Part shown: piece by piece, positions 1-9,046 of the stretch
Numbering within the stretch: position 1 is the first letter of the stretch
Layout of the letters: each line of letters opens with the position of its first letter
Source of the DNA: Nitrospira_E sp052156535
GTDB taxonomy: Bacteria > Nitrospirota > Nitrospiria > Nitrospirales > UBA8639
Assembly: GCF_052156535.1 (NCBI RefSeq)
Contig: NZ_JBQKUP010000019.1
Location: forward strand, 19,010-83,009
Reading direction: 5' to 3'
DNA length: 64,000 nucleotides
The notes under the pieces: generated by a model
The model's database searches: none
Told to the model about the DNA's origin: nothing
What the model saw: only the letters and a program-made list of their open reading frames with translations
Position numbers and translations under genes: made by a program

Positions 1-2464
1 CATCTTCCACTTCAATGTCCGCTGATTTTTTGAAAGGGCGAAGATCTAAAATAAATTCGTGGGCCGCCATCCCATTTTTGCCGGCATAGAGCATCGAATA
101 ATATTTATCCAATTTGTTGGCCATATAGTTGGCATTGAGGATGGCCACTTGTGAGGCTTTGGTGAGTCCCTCTCCGCCCATGAGTTTAATGAAGACCCAG
201 GAGATGGGAAGAATATTCGGGCTGCCATACGGGGCAGCGGCGATGGGCCCGATACCTTTTGGTCCTCCCACCTGTACCAGGGGATGACCTGGTAGAAAGG
301 GGGCCAAGTGCGATGCGACGGCAATGGGGCCCATCCCTGGGCCTCCGCCACCGTGGGGGATACAAAAAGTTTTGTGCAGGTTGAGATGGCACACATCCGC
401 CCCGAATGCAGCCGGATGCACCAAGCCAACCATGGCATTCATATTGGCGCCATCCAAATACACTTGGCCTCCATGCGTGTGCACGATTTCACAAACCTTG
501 CGGATACCTTCTTCGAATACGCCATGGGTAGATGGGTAAGTCACCATTAAACAGGAGAGGGTGTCATGGTATTGGGCTGACTTGGCTTCTAAATCCTGAA
601 TATCAATGTTTCCATGGCTATCACAGGCGACAGGGACAACCTTCAATCCGGCGATGACCGCACTCGCGGGGTTGGTCCCGTGCGCGGAAACCGGAATAAG
701 ACAGATATTCCGTTTTTTCTGCCCTCGCTCCTCTTGATAGGCCCGAATGACCATCAATCCGGTATATTCTCCTTGAGAGCCGGCGTTGGGTTGAAGTGAA
801 ACAGCCTCAAATCCGGTGATCTCGGCGAGCCATGCCTCCAATTGCCGAAACAACAATTGATACCCTTCCGCCTGGTCACTTGGAGCAAAGGGGTGCATCC
901 GACTGAATTCCGGCCATGTCACGGGAACCATCTCCGCTGTCGCATTAAGCTTCATGGTGCATGACCCCAAGGGAATCATGGAGTGGACGAGGGAGAGGTC
1001 CTTCGATTGGAGCCGATACATATATCTGAGCAATTCGTGCTCGGAATGATAGTCGTGAAAAACAGGATGTGTGAGAAAAGGAGATTGTCGCTGAAAGGTG
1101 CTTGGGATGGAGGAACCGACTTGTTCGGCCAGATCGTTTAAGGAGAAGGGAAGAGGTGGATTGTCGGTGAAAAGGGTCAGGAGCTGACTCACGTCTGTGA
1201 TGGTGGTCGCTTCGTCCAACGCGATGCCAAAGGACCCATCCGGAAATTGTCGAAGATTGATGAAACTCTGCTGACCCTTCTTCATAATTTGGGCCGGGCT
1301 CAGATGCGGGCACCGAACCCGGAGGGTATCAAAAAAGGCATTGGAGTCGAGTTGACATCCCAGGCGACGAAGTCCTTCGGCTGTGAGCGCAGTGAGGTGA
1401 TGAACACTGGTGGCGATGTTTTTTAATCCTTCCGGCCCATGGTAGACCGCATACATGCCGGCAATATTTGCCAGCAGCACTTGTGCGGTACAAATGTTAC
1501 TCGTTGCTCGATCGCGCCGGATATGTTGCTCCCGGGTTTGGAGGGCCAGGCGATATGCCGTTTGGCCATGTGCGTCCTTAGATACTCCCACCATCCGGCC
1601 TGGGATGTTTCGTTTAAAAGAATCTTTTGTGGCCAGAAATGCCGCATGGGGACCGCCATAGCCCAGCGGGACCCCAAATCGTTGCGATGACCCCACCGCA
1701 ATATCCGCTCCCCATTCTCCGGGTGGCACTAAGAGGGTTAGGGCGAGAAGATCCGTACTGACCACGACGAGTGCCCCGGCTTCATGCGCCTTCTGGGCCA
1801 GGGCTTCATAGGAGCGGAGCGTGCCGTCCGTGGACGGATAGGAGAGGAGAATGCCGAAGGTCTCATCGTTTGAAAAATTTAATATATCTGGATTCCCTAT
1901 GGAAATTGAGATATTCAATGGCTTGGCCCGAGTCTGTAGGACGCCAATGATTTGCGGGTGACAATCCTCCGCGACGAAAAATGTACGTCCTTGCAGGGTG
2001 CTGAGTGCCCGACACATACTCATGGCTTCCGCCGCTGCCGTGGCTTCGTCTAGCAGTGAGGCATTCGCCAGGGGAAGCGCAGTCAGATCGGCGACCATGG
2101 TTTGGAAATTGAGTAAAGCCTCCAATCGTCCCTGGGCAATTTCCGCTTGATAGGGCGTATATTGGGTATACCAGGCGGGATTTTCCAGAATATTCCGTCC
2201 AATCACCGGTGGGGTCAGGCAATCGTAATAACCCATGCCGAGAAATGATCGATAGACCTGATTACGTGCGCTGAGGTGGCGGAGTTCAGCAAGCACCTCT
2301 TCTTCCGATTGTGCCGGGGGCAAATCCAAGGATCGGGCGAGGCGAATTTCCTGCGGAACCGTGCCTTGCATAAGGGTATTGAGTGAAGAGAGCCCCAGCG
2401 CTCCCAACATTTCTTGAATTTGGCTCTCACTGGATCCGATATGGCGGTTGGCGAACGTGGTCAT
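1..2464 (-). CDS. gcvP: Glycine dehydrogenase (decarboxylating), P protein, C-terminus cut by window edge
   Basis: This is the PLP-dependent P protein of the glycine cleavage system, which decarboxylates glycine and passes the aminomethyl group to the lipoyl H protein. The minus-strand frame is open from an ATG at 2464 to the window edge, giving 821 codons of a family that is usually about 950 residues. The start reads MTTFANRHIGSSESQIQEML, as expected for the GcvP N-terminus. The PLP-lysine motif HLNLHKTFCIPHGGGGPGMG is complete, with the lysine at codon 698 (371-373), and it is followed by the glycine-rich C-terminal half (GGPKGIGPIAAAPYGSPNI). No gcvT or gcvH lies upstream in the window, so any partners would have to lie beyond the left edge or elsewhere. 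Identification is firm; only the last part is missing. Confidence 0.97.
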   Translation of the reverse strand, partial: MTTFANRHIGSSESQIQEMLGALGLSSLNTLMQGTVPQEIRLARSLDLPPAQSEEEVLAELRHLSARNQVYRSFLGMGYYDCLTPPVIGRNILENPAWYTQYTPYQAEIAQGRLEALLNFQTMVADLTALPLANASLLDEATAAAEAMSMCRALSTLQGRTFFVAEDCHPQIIGVLQTRAKPLNISISIGNPDILNFSNDETFGILLSYPSTDGTLRSYEALAQKAHEAGALVVVSTDLLALTLLVPPGEWGADIAVGSSQRFGVPLGYGGPHAAFLATKDSFKRNIPGRMVGVSKDAHGQTAYRLALQTREQHIRRDRATSNICTAQVLLANIAGMYAVYHGPEGLKNIATSVHHLTALTAEGLRRLGCQLDSNAFFDTLRVRCPHLSPAQIMKKGQQSFINLRQFPDGSFGIALDEATTITDVSQLLTLFTDNPPLPFSLNDLAEQVGSSIPSTFQRQSPFLTHPVFHDYHSEHELLRYMYRLQSKDLSLVHSMIPLGSCTMKLNATAEMVPVTWPEFSRMHPFAPSDQAEGYQLLFRQLEAWLAEITGFEAVSLQPNAGSQGEYTGLMVIRAYQEERGQKKRNICLIPVSAHGTNPASAVIAGLKVVPVACDSHGNIDIQDLEAKSAQYHDTLSCLMVTYPSTHGVFEEGIRKVCEIVHTHGGQVYLDGANMNAMVGLVHPAAFGADVCHLNLHKTFCIPHGGGGPGMGPIAVASHLAPFLPGHPLVQVGGPKGIGPIAAAPYGSPNILPISWVFIKLMGGEGLTKASQVAILNANYMANKLDKYYSMLYAGKNGMAAHEFILDLRPFKKSADIEVED

Positions 2465-2912
2465 GCCTGGCTACACCTCATGTGATGTGAAGGTTATCCC
2501 TCAAGCGGATGGGAAATTTGTTGCGATAACCGTATTGAGGAAATGATGATTTCTAGTTTTAGACCAATGGTGAAAAACTTCGAGAGGTATTCCGAAAGAA
2601 AACATAACTGACAAATGCGTCTCTCATGAATAGAGAAAGAGATAAGTCAATGTCTTCGAAGATTATCATGTTTATTATGAATCCGCAAAATTTCAATGCC
2701 GCCAAATGTTATCGATGTGATTTATTACCAGGTGTTAAAAAATGAACGCGACCAGAATAAGGGACGCTCAGAGGGGGCGCCGAACATCCCCTGCTTGTCC
2801 GGAGGAGTCGTCCAGGAAGGAGCCTGATCGAATGTGTTGCAGATATTGACGGATATACGGTAAAGACAAAGTGGAGGATTCATGAGATTTATATCTAGAA
2901 GAGAGGAATGTG
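2465..2912. other. Intergenic region between divergent gcvP and amidohydrolase genes
   Basis: These 448 bases must hold the divergent promoters of gcvP and the amidohydrolase. I see no convincing ORF. A G+C-rich patch at about 2748-2830 stands out from the A+T-rich surroundings and may be a remnant of a dispersed element. I did not recognise a glycine riboswitch upstream of gcvP. Confidence 0.4.
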
Positions 2913-4220
2913 ATGATTGTTCTCTCAAATATACACAAACTCTATGATGGGACGTCCGCAACAACCAGGTCTATTCACGAACGAGTTGATGTGTGGATAG
3001 ATGATGGAACCATCAAGGCCGTTTCTCCTCATAACCCCGCTCGTCCTCAGGGATCTAATGTTCATCGGATCGACTGTGCAACCTATACCGTCACCCCAGG
3101 ACTTATCGACTGTCATGGGCATGTGACACTTTGGGGAGTGGGAAGTGGTGAACTGGACCGAATGAATTCACCGGAGGCCCCGTTTTGGGCTGAACGTATC
3201 TTATATCGCACCCTCGTTCAGGGAGGCGTGACGACTCTGCGGGATGTGGGTGGAGCCACCTCTGTTCTGAAACGACTCGTGGATCAGGGGGTGATGTTAG
3301 GTCCACGTCTCAAGTTGGCCATATGCATGCTCTCCACTACTGGAGGACATGCGGATTTTCGAGGGCCGGACCGGTGCTGCGGGGAGCTTTCCCGTTTGTG
3401 GCCTGCTGGTCCCGGTCGTCCGTCCAGTATCGTCGATGGGCCGTGGGAATGCCGAAAGCGGGTAAGAGAGATTGCCGCCTGCGGGGGCGATCTTGTGAAA
3501 ATTTGTGCCAGCCCGGGTGTGGTGTCTCCTACCGACCATTTGGAGCATCGGGATTTTACTCTTGAGGAAATGGAAGCAATCTGTGACGAAGCGGCTGGGC
3601 GAGGGATGTATGTGGCGGCCCATGCCCATAGTCGAAATGGTATCAAGTTGGCCATTCAGGCTGGAGTGAAGGATATCCAACACATTTCTTTTATGAATGA
3701 GGATCTGGCCGAATTGGCCTATGCGAAGGGGTGTGTAGTGACTCCGACTGCATGGGTGGGGCAAAAATTGGCTCAGTCAGAGGGGTTCAACGCCTTCATT
3801 CGCGCCAAAGTTCAGCAGGTGGCAGAGAGCCATGCTCAGGCAGTCAAATCTGCGCAAGCTAGCGGGCTCAAACTGTTGGCTGGCACTGATCCGGTATTAC
3901 CCGATATGCATGGCCGGAATTACATGGAGTTGGTGGCATTGATCGCAGAGGGCATACCGCCTCTGGCAGCATGGTTCGGAGCGACGGGGTTGGCGGCGGA
4001 TCAACTTGGACAAACCGATTCAGGAACACTATTGGAAGGGAAACGCGCCGATATCCTGATCTGCAGGGAAGATGTGGTTGAGGACCCGTCGCGATTTGAA
4101 TACGGAGCTCTTTTGGAGGTGTTGAAAGATGGCTGGGCCTATCGCAATGGACTTCCGGGTATGAGGCAACGGACTTTTCCGGATTGCGTGGACTTGGCCC
4201 TCGGATCAAGCTCTTCGTGA
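2913..4220 (+). CDS. Metal-dependent amidohydrolase (imidazolonepropionase-like/prolidase-type)
   Basis: A 435-residue amidohydrolase-superfamily enzyme, expected to hydrolyse amide or peptide bonds in small substrates in the cytoplasm. The visible metal site is complete: HxH in DCHGHV (residues 68 and 70), a lysine in VKICASPG, histidines in AAHAHS and IQHIS, and the aspartate in AGTDP. The C-terminal GTLLEGKRADI segment is typical of the family and belongs to the small beta-sandwich domain. ATG at 2913 is preferred over the GTG at 2910 because GAGAGGA at 2901-2907 then has normal spacing. The substrate cannot be told from sequence; related enzymes act on Xaa-Pro dipeptides, N-acyl amino acids or imidazolonepropionate. 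It stands alone and is transcribed away from gcvP. Confidence 0.85.
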   Translation: MIVLSNIHKLYDGTSATTRSIHERVDVWIDDGTIKAVSPHNPARPQGSNVHRIDCATYTVTPGLIDCHGHVTLWGVGSGELDRMNSPEAPFWAERILYRTLVQGGVTTLRDVGGATSVLKRLVDQGVMLGPRLKLAICMLSTTGGHADFRGPDRCCGELSRLWPAGPGRPSSIVDGPWECRKRVREIAACGGDLVKICASPGVVSPTDHLEHRDFTLEEMEAICDEAAGRGMYVAAHAHSRNGIKLAIQAGVKDIQHISFMNEDLAELAYAKGCVVTPTAWVGQKLAQSEGFNAFIRAKVQQVAESHAQAVKSAQASGLKLLAGTDPVLPDMHGRNYMELVALIAEGIPPLAAWFGATGLAADQLGQTDSGTLLEGKRADILICREDVVEDPSRFEYGALLEVLKDGWAYRNGLPGMRQRTFPDCVDLALGSSSS

Positions 4221-4257
4221 GGCTCTTCTTCAGAGCAGGATTGAACTATAATGTGTC

Positions 4258-4860
4258 CTATGCCAATGTTTGGGTATCAGTCTTGGGTGTAGGCGCTATA
4301 TCATCCCCAGATTCCGCGACTTCCTCCAAGTCCACAATGAGTTCGCCCTTCGGAGAATAAAATCCCTGTCCGTCGATTTGCACAATGCCATTGCAGTTTT
4401 CTTGAAAAAATTCCAGAATCCATCCGTTAAAATCATAGCCCTCATCAGTCATATCTTTTTTCACCATTTGGGTGGTGGCAATGAAGCGGGCTTTTGAAAT
4501 ACATTCCCGGGCAATCTCGGCTTCGATATCATCAAAGACAGATATGCGGTTAAAAAATGCGGTTTTTTCTCCCTCAAACACGTCCTGATAGGTACCCCGG
4601 TCACGCAAGCAAAATAAGCGGATGGGCTTTCTCTCCCGGCTATACCCAAGGGATACATGGACCCAGTCCCAATCTTCCAGGGCGGCCGGGTCCATTTTGG
4701 GAATGAGTGGAACCTGATTTTTGGATTTGAGAAAGTCCAGGAGCAACTTCAGGGGTGGGCTATCCTCCCTCGTGCAAAACACCCTGGAATATATCAGTTC
4801 TTCTTGTTCTGAGGATTCTGATTGTTTGGGGAATGGGATAACAGGTAATTCTTTTGCCAT
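4258..4860 (-). CDS. Hypothetical protein, 200 aa
   Basis: I do not recognise this protein. It is soluble, acidic and 200 residues long, with no signal peptide or membrane segment. It has an alternating beta/alpha look in the middle (WDWVHVSLGYSRERKPIRLF, then IARECISKARFIATTQMVKK) and a low-complexity acidic and threonine-rich tail (ESGDDIAPTPKTDTQTLA). Codon use and the long uninterrupted frame support coding. The region that follows its stop overlaps nothing, and the gene converges on the amidohydrolase 37 bases away. Its start is divergent from the HU gene, across a region holding the HU promoter. No function is proposed. Confidence 0.7.
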   Translation of the reverse strand: MAKELPVIPFPKQSESSEQEELIYSRVFCTREDSPPLKLLLDFLKSKNQVPLIPKMDPAALEDWDWVHVSLGYSRERKPIRLFCLRDRGTYQDVFEGEKTAFFNRISVFDDIEAEIARECISKARFIATTQMVKKDMTDEGYDFNGWILEFFQENCNGIVQIDGQGFYSPKGELIVDLEEVAESGDDIAPTPKTDTQTLA

Positions 4861-5022
4861 GATCGATGCCTCGTGTGTGTTGTGCCAATTGCACGAATGA
4901 TTAAAGTAATTAAAATGTGTATTTCAGCTACTTTACCGTGACAAAACCCGAGGCAGCAAGACAGAAAAGTCATTGGGAAACTTATGACAAAAGAATATTC
5001 GCCGCACTGGGCTTGTTTTTTG

Positions 5023-5051
5023 TTGACAGTTTTTGAGGCATTCGGTAGACT
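5023..5051 (+). promoter_or_regulatory. Sigma-70-type promoter for the HU-family gene
   Basis: A consensus -35 TTGACA (5023-5028) is separated by exactly 17 bases from TAGACT (5046-5051), a good -10. It lies about 145 bases upstream of the HU start and points toward it, so the transcript would have a leader of roughly 135 nt. The rest of the 4861-5195 gap shows nothing else I can name. Confidence 0.6.
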
Positions 5052-5195
5052 CTGCCGCCGTTGTGACAGAAGGGAGAGGTGTTCCCGCGTTAAACCCTTC
5101 TTCCAAAATGACAGACAAGGCAACCCTTCCTTGGAATTTTAGAATCAACAAATGGTGTTTCTTACTAAAACAATTCAAATGAGGAGGAAATGTGT

Positions 5196-5486
5196 ATGGG
5201 AAAGGCCATGACAAAGTCGCAGATTGCCGATCACCTGGCTAAAAAAGCGGATGTTACCAAGAAAATTGCCACGCAAATTCTTGATGATTTTGCCGCGTTG
5301 GCTTACAAGGAAGCCAAAAATGCATTTGTGGTACCTGGAATTGGCAAGTTGGTCCTTGCACACCGAAAAGCCAGAATGGGCAGAAATCCCCAAACTGGAG
5401 CTGCGATTAAAATCCCAGCCAAACGTGTCGTGAAGTTCCGCGTAGCCAAGGCGGCTAAAGATGCGATCTTGGGGGTTAAAAAGTAA
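5196..5486 (+). CDS. HU/IHF-family DNA-binding protein
   Basis: A 96-residue histone-like protein that binds and bends DNA in the nucleoid. The N-terminal helices (MTKSQIADHLAKKADVTKKI) are followed by the beta-arm region containing GIGKLVLAHRKARMGRNPQT, GAAIKIPAKRVVKFRVAKA, the HU signature. It is somewhat lysine- and alanine-rich at the C-terminus. Two ATGs are close together; GAGGAGG at 5181-5187 sits 8 bases before ATG 5196 but only 2 before ATG 5190, so 5196 is chosen. It is monocistronic, with its own promoter upstream and two intrinsic terminators downstream. HU cannot be separated from IHF-like paralogues with certainty. Confidence 0.92.
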   Translation: MGKAMTKSQIADHLAKKADVTKKIATQILDDFAALAYKEAKNAFVVPGIGKLVLAHRKARMGRNPQTGAAIKIPAKRVVKFRVAKAAKDAILGVKK

Positions 5487-5553
5487 CTGTACCCTTCTCT
5501 AGGCATGATCCTGTCGGCTTTCCCCTCTCTAAGCCGGTTGGTTTGAATGAATG

Positions 5554-5580
5554 AAAAGGCGGGGCCCTGCCTTTTTATTT
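5554..5580 (+). terminator. Intrinsic terminator after the HU gene
   Basis: AAAAGGC and GCCTTTT arms flank a short G+C-rich loop, and the hairpin runs into a T-rich tract. It lies about 70 bases after the HU stop and fits the end of that transcript. A second hairpin follows at 5591. Confidence 0.7.
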
Positions 5581-5590
5581 TGAGTTTCTC

Positions 5591-5634
5591 ACAACAGCCG
5601 AGTTCAGATGTCTGGACTCGGCTGTTGTGTTTTT
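5591..5634 (+). terminator. Second hairpin terminator after the HU gene
   Basis: A perfect 13-bp stem (ACAACAGCCGAGT with its complement ACTCGGCTGTTGT) with a loop of about 12 bases is followed by GTTTTT. It would act as a back-up terminator in the plus direction. No gene lies between the two hairpins. The rest of the 5487-5878 gap shows nothing recognisable. Confidence 0.75.
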
Positions 5635-5878
5635 AGGCCGAGTGGGATTCGGACAAACCAATATAGTTGGGACGCTTTTCAGACTGAATGTCGCAATAGC
5701 CCTTCGATCCGGTGAGGTCTCCCTGATCCTTGTCAGACAAATGATGTAATCTTGCTGAGGCGCGCTTACGTGTCATAGGTTTTCAGGCAGGTACAAGCCT
5801 AGAGAGTCGGGCAGGATGTATGTTTTACCGGTTTTCGTTTGAGAACTGAACAATTGTTACGGGATTTTCATTGCTATC

Positions 5879-6640
5879 ATGGCCAGCTCTGCTTCTCGTC
5901 TTGGCGAAATTTTTCTTCATCGTGGCGATCTGTCAAAAGCGCGTGAGTGCTATGAACAGGCTACCGCAGAGGCAAGACAGCTGGGATCACCCAAGGCTTT
6001 GTCAGATGCTTTGGGTAATCTGGGAAATGTCAGCGCCTTGTTAGGACACTATGAACAAGCCGAGGCCTGTTATCGAGAAGTCCTGGAAATTCAACGAACC
6101 TTGCAGGAAGGGCATGCCATCGGGGAAACCCTGGTAAATTTAGGAAGTCTCAAAGCCGATAGGGGTGAACCGGAAACGGCTCACGCGTTCTATTTGGAAG
6201 CTATAGATTATTTAACCCCTTTAGGCCATGACCGGGCTTTGGGAATTTTATATAGCAATCTGGCCCTGCAAGAATTGAAGTTACATCGGTCCGAACCTGC
6301 CATTCAAGCCTTTCACACGGCTTTAGACTACCACCGCAAAGTCGGAAATGAAGACGGCCTGGCTACCACCTATGGGCAACTTGGGAAAACATTTTTTCAT
6401 CTGGGCAATCTTACGCGGGCCGAGGCCTGTCTCAATAATGCGACTGAACATTTCATCAAGCTGGGACATAGAACGGGGGAGGCAGGAGCCTTGCGTCTAC
6501 TGGCTGCCGTCTATATCGAGCGAAAAGATCACCTCTCGGCGCTTCGCTGCCTGGAGCGTGTCGTGCAAATCGATCTGACCTATAGGCTCCCACAATATGA
6601 GGATGATCACCAACGATTAACCTGGTTGCGTAGTTCCTAA
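5879..6640 (+). CDS. Tetratricopeptide-repeat protein
   Basis: A 253-residue protein made almost entirely of TPR units of the Pfam TPR_12 kind, about 40 residues apart. Typical blocks are LGEIFLHRGDLSKARECYEQ, LGNVSALLGHYEQAEACYRE, LGSLKADRGEPETAHAFYLE, LALQELKLHRSEPAIQAFHT and LGKTFFHLGNLTRAEACLNN. Such arrays bind other proteins; no enzymatic or membrane part is visible. There is no clear ribosome-binding site before the ATG, and a stop lies in the same frame 13 codons upstream, so either initiation is weak or the gene is the surviving C-terminal part of a longer TPR protein. Nothing nearby suggests a partner. Confidence 0.8.
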   Translation: MASSASRLGEIFLHRGDLSKARECYEQATAEARQLGSPKALSDALGNLGNVSALLGHYEQAEACYREVLEIQRTLQEGHAIGETLVNLGSLKADRGEPETAHAFYLEAIDYLTPLGHDRALGILYSNLALQELKLHRSEPAIQAFHTALDYHRKVGNEDGLATTYGQLGKTFFHLGNLTRAEACLNNATEHFIKLGHRTGEAGALRLLAAVYIERKDHLSALRCLERVVQIDLTYRLPQYEDDHQRLTWLRSS

Positions 6641-6758
6641 GCGGACTCACGGAAAAATGGTCTCCATGTTGTGGGAAGGTGTATGACAGATCTGAGCTTG
6701 CACGCCATGAGCGCGGGCCTCAAAGGCAGGACATAATTCGGATAACCCGTTATGGTTT

Positions 6759-7229
6759 TTAACTTTTCCGTTCAACAATATAGGATCGCAGATTGCCGAT
6801 TTTGGTCATCACCTCATCATGTTCCCGCTCAGGAACTTTAAATTCCTTGAGTGTCGCAGCCAAATGGTTAACCACGATATCGAACTCCGTGTCGGTGATT
6901 CCCAAACCCTTATGGGTCAGTTCTAGTGGTCGATTGATCTTCTGGCAGGGTCCCCCTGTGCTAAAGCACAAGAGGTTTTTGTTTTTTTGGCGTAATTGAT
7001 CCCGGGTGTCAGTTCCCATTCCCACAAAAAACCGACCCACGACCGGGTCGTCCCAAACCTTTGTTAAAAAGACATCAACGACGGCAGAGATGGCATTATA
7101 GCCTCCCAGACGGTCATATAGGGATTTTTCTGTATTGGCAAAACTGAGATGCTGAAAAACCCCTACCCATAAGAAGATGGCTGTAAGGCCAAGAATAAGT
7201 GGGAAGCGAGGCAAAGAACGTTCCTTCAT
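6759..7229 (-). CDS. Group 1 truncated haemoglobin with signal peptide
   Basis: A 156-residue globin of the short 2-over-2 fold. The N-terminus (MKERSLPRFPLILGLTAIFLWVG, then HLSFANTEK) is a signal peptide or anchor, so the globin should act in the periplasm, unlike most truncated haemoglobins. The core SLYDRLGGYNAISAVVDVF, the proximal histidine H106 in THKGLGI and the C-terminal HLAATLKEF are typical. Position B10, often tyrosine, appears to be leucine 55, and two cysteines (C88, C95) flank STGGP and could form a disulphide. ATG 7229 is used because CAAGGAGAAAATTGC precedes it; an upstream in-frame start at 7253 has no such site. The role could be oxygen, NO or redox chemistry; this is not decided by sequence. 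Confidence 0.85.
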   Translation of the reverse strand: MKERSLPRFPLILGLTAIFLWVGVFQHLSFANTEKSLYDRLGGYNAISAVVDVFLTKVWDDPVVGRFFVGMGTDTRDQLRQKNKNLLCFSTGGPCQKINRPLELTHKGLGITDTEFDIVVNHLAATLKEFKVPEREHDEVMTKIGNLRSYIVERKS

Positions 7230-7353
7230 GCAATTTTCTCCTTGTTGAAACAAGAGCCCAATTTTTGATGAAACCCGTTAGGAATGACTTGGGGAGTGAG
7301 AGCACCTTTTTAAAAGTCAGGGCAAAAGGGAGGGAACGCAAAAGCCCAAGAGA

Positions 7354-7581
7354 TTACTGGTAAAGAGGTGCATAATCTCGATTTCCCCTCGTGATCATAT
7401 CGAACACTGCCTTCGCCTGACTACCCTCAACGAATTTTCCAGATTCTTGACATAATCGTAGCACGATATATTTTACCGGATGTGTTCCCATGTCATTTGC
7501 GCAATAGGGCGTGTTCCGACACCGCCCATAGAGCCTGAACACGTTGGTGTGATAAATTGACTTCTTCCTCGTGGCCAGCAT
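7354..7581 (-). CDS. Possible small protein, 75 aa, unknown
   Basis: A short minus-strand frame between the globin and ppnN genes. From ATG 7581 it encodes a 75-residue soluble protein with segments such as VFRLYGRCRNTPYCANDMG and VEGSQAKAVFDMITRGNRDY that read like ordinary protein, and third codon positions are varied as in real genes. A TTG at 7599 would add MCERCP, giving a CxxC. No strong ribosome-binding site is seen. I do not recognise it, and a chance ORF remains possible. Confidence 0.4.
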   Translation of the reverse strand: MLATRKKSIYHTNVFRLYGRCRNTPYCANDMGTHPVKYIVLRLCQESGKFVEGSQAKAVFDMITRGNRDYAPLYQ

Positions 7582-7636
7582 TGGGCAACGTTCACACAAA
7601 AAGGGTTCTCATTTGACTAAGAGCTAGGGCGTAAGA

Positions 7637-9046
7637 ATGGAAAACAATCGAGAGTACATAACATCGAAGCGTACATCCTCAGGTCAGGGCGTGAGTGTGA
7701 GCATCACCCCGGATACCTCAATGCACATGCTGTCGCAGCACGAAGTTGAGAAGCTCAGGGAGACCAGTGAGGGCGGCCTTCATGAAATTTTCAGAAGCAG
7801 TGCCTTAGCGGTTCTGACGAGTGGCAATGATACGGACGACACGAAAGCATTTTTCGCGCGCTATGCAGATTTTGACATTGCCTTGGAGCAACGGGATCGC
7901 GGAGTGAAGCTTGAGCTCATCAATGCTCCGGCCAGTGCGTTTGTGGATGGGAAGATTATTCAAGGGATTAAAGAGCATCTCTTTTCGGTGTTACGTGACA
8001 TCATCTATGTCCATAATGAAATACATCACAATAAAAAATTTGATTTAACGACATCCAATGGGATCACCAATGCGATTTTCCATATCTTACGGAACGCCGA
8101 GATCATTCATTCTGTTGATGATCCACATTTGGTGGTGTGCTGGGGAGGCCATTCGATTAGTGAGGTGGAATATCGTTACACGAAAGAAGTGGGGCATCAA
8201 TTAGGTTTGCGTTCCATGGATATTTGCACGGGCTGTGGGCCAGGGGCCATGAAGGGACCGATGAAGGGAGCCACGATTGCTCACGCGAAACAACGTATTA
8301 AAAACGGGCGATATTTGGGCATTACGGAACCGGGCATCATTACGGCTGAAGCTCCGAATCCCATTGTGAATGAACTGGTTATCATGCCGGATATTGAAAA
8401 ACGCCTTGAAGCGTTTGTGCGTGTCGGACATGGGTTTATCGTATTTCCCGGCGGGGCGGGGACCTTGGAAGAGATTCTTTATCTCCTCGGCGTTCTGTTG
8501 CACCCAAACAATAATGAGGTGCCCTTTCCGCTTATCTTTACCGGCCCCAAAGGCAGTGCCAGCTATTTTGGCACGATTGATACCTTTATCAAGCAAACGC
8601 TCGGCCCTCAAGCCGCGCAACGATATCAAATCATCATTGACGATCCTCAGCGTGGGGCCTATGAAATGACAACAGGCATGCAACGCGTACGGGAATTTCG
8701 AAAACACACCCATGACGCCTTCTATTTCAACTGGCATCTAACCATCGACCATGAATTTCAAAAACCGTTTGAGCCCACACATGAGTCGATGGCGGAATTG
8801 GATCTCCATGTCGACCAACCCATCCATATGTTGGCCGCGAATTTGCGTCGGGCATTTTCAGGAATCGTCGCCGGTCATGTGAAGTCGCAAGTGCTCAATG
8901 CCATTGAAAAAAATGGGCCATTTACCATACACGGGGATTCAACGATTATGAAACTCATGGATGAACTCCTGCAATCCTTCATCAATCAGCATCGCATGAA
9001 AATTGATCAACAGAACTTCAAGCCATGTTATGAAATTATCGCTTAG
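7637..9046 (+). CDS. ppnN: Pyrimidine/purine nucleotide 5'-monophosphate nucleosidase
   Basis: A 469-residue LOG-family enzyme matching the long PpnN (YgdH) architecture: an N-terminal DUF4478-type region (residues about 15-140), the Rossmann-like LOG core, and a C-terminal DUF3412-type region. It cleaves nucleoside monophosphates to ribose 5-phosphate and free base, and in Escherichia coli it is tuned by (p)ppGpp. The core holds GCGPGAMKGPMKGA and the diagnostic PGGAGTLEE motif near residues 271-279. The length is close to the E. coli enzyme (454). It is a single gene with no obvious operon partner and a long non-coding stretch after it. Confidence 0.92.
   Translation: MENNREYITSKRTSSGQGVSVSITPDTSMHMLSQHEVEKLRETSEGGLHEIFRSSALAVLTSGNDTDDTKAFFARYADFDIALEQRDRGVKLELINAPASAFVDGKIIQGIKEHLFSVLRDIIYVHNEIHHNKKFDLTTSNGITNAIFHILRNAEIIHSVDDPHLVVCWGGHSISEVEYRYTKEVGHQLGLRSMDICTGCGPGAMKGPMKGATIAHAKQRIKNGRYLGITEPGIITAEAPNPIVNELVIMPDIEKRLEAFVRVGHGFIVFPGGAGTLEEILYLLGVLLHPNNNEVPFPLIFTGPKGSASYFGTIDTFIKQTLGPQAAQRYQIIIDDPQRGAYEMTTGMQRVREFRKHTHDAFYFNWHLTIDHEFQKPFEPTHESMAELDLHVDQPIHMLAANLRRAFSGIVAGHVKSQVLNAIEKNGPFTIHGDSTIMKLMDELLQSFINQHRMKIDQQNFKPCYEIIA

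Noticed and set aside
2465..2912. Glycine riboswitch upstream of gcvP
   Set aside because: I looked for the paired aptamer pattern but recognised nothing that I could support by eye.
8201..8737. 178-residue minus-strand frame
   Set aside because: It lies wholly inside ppnN, whose domains are all recognised on the plus strand.
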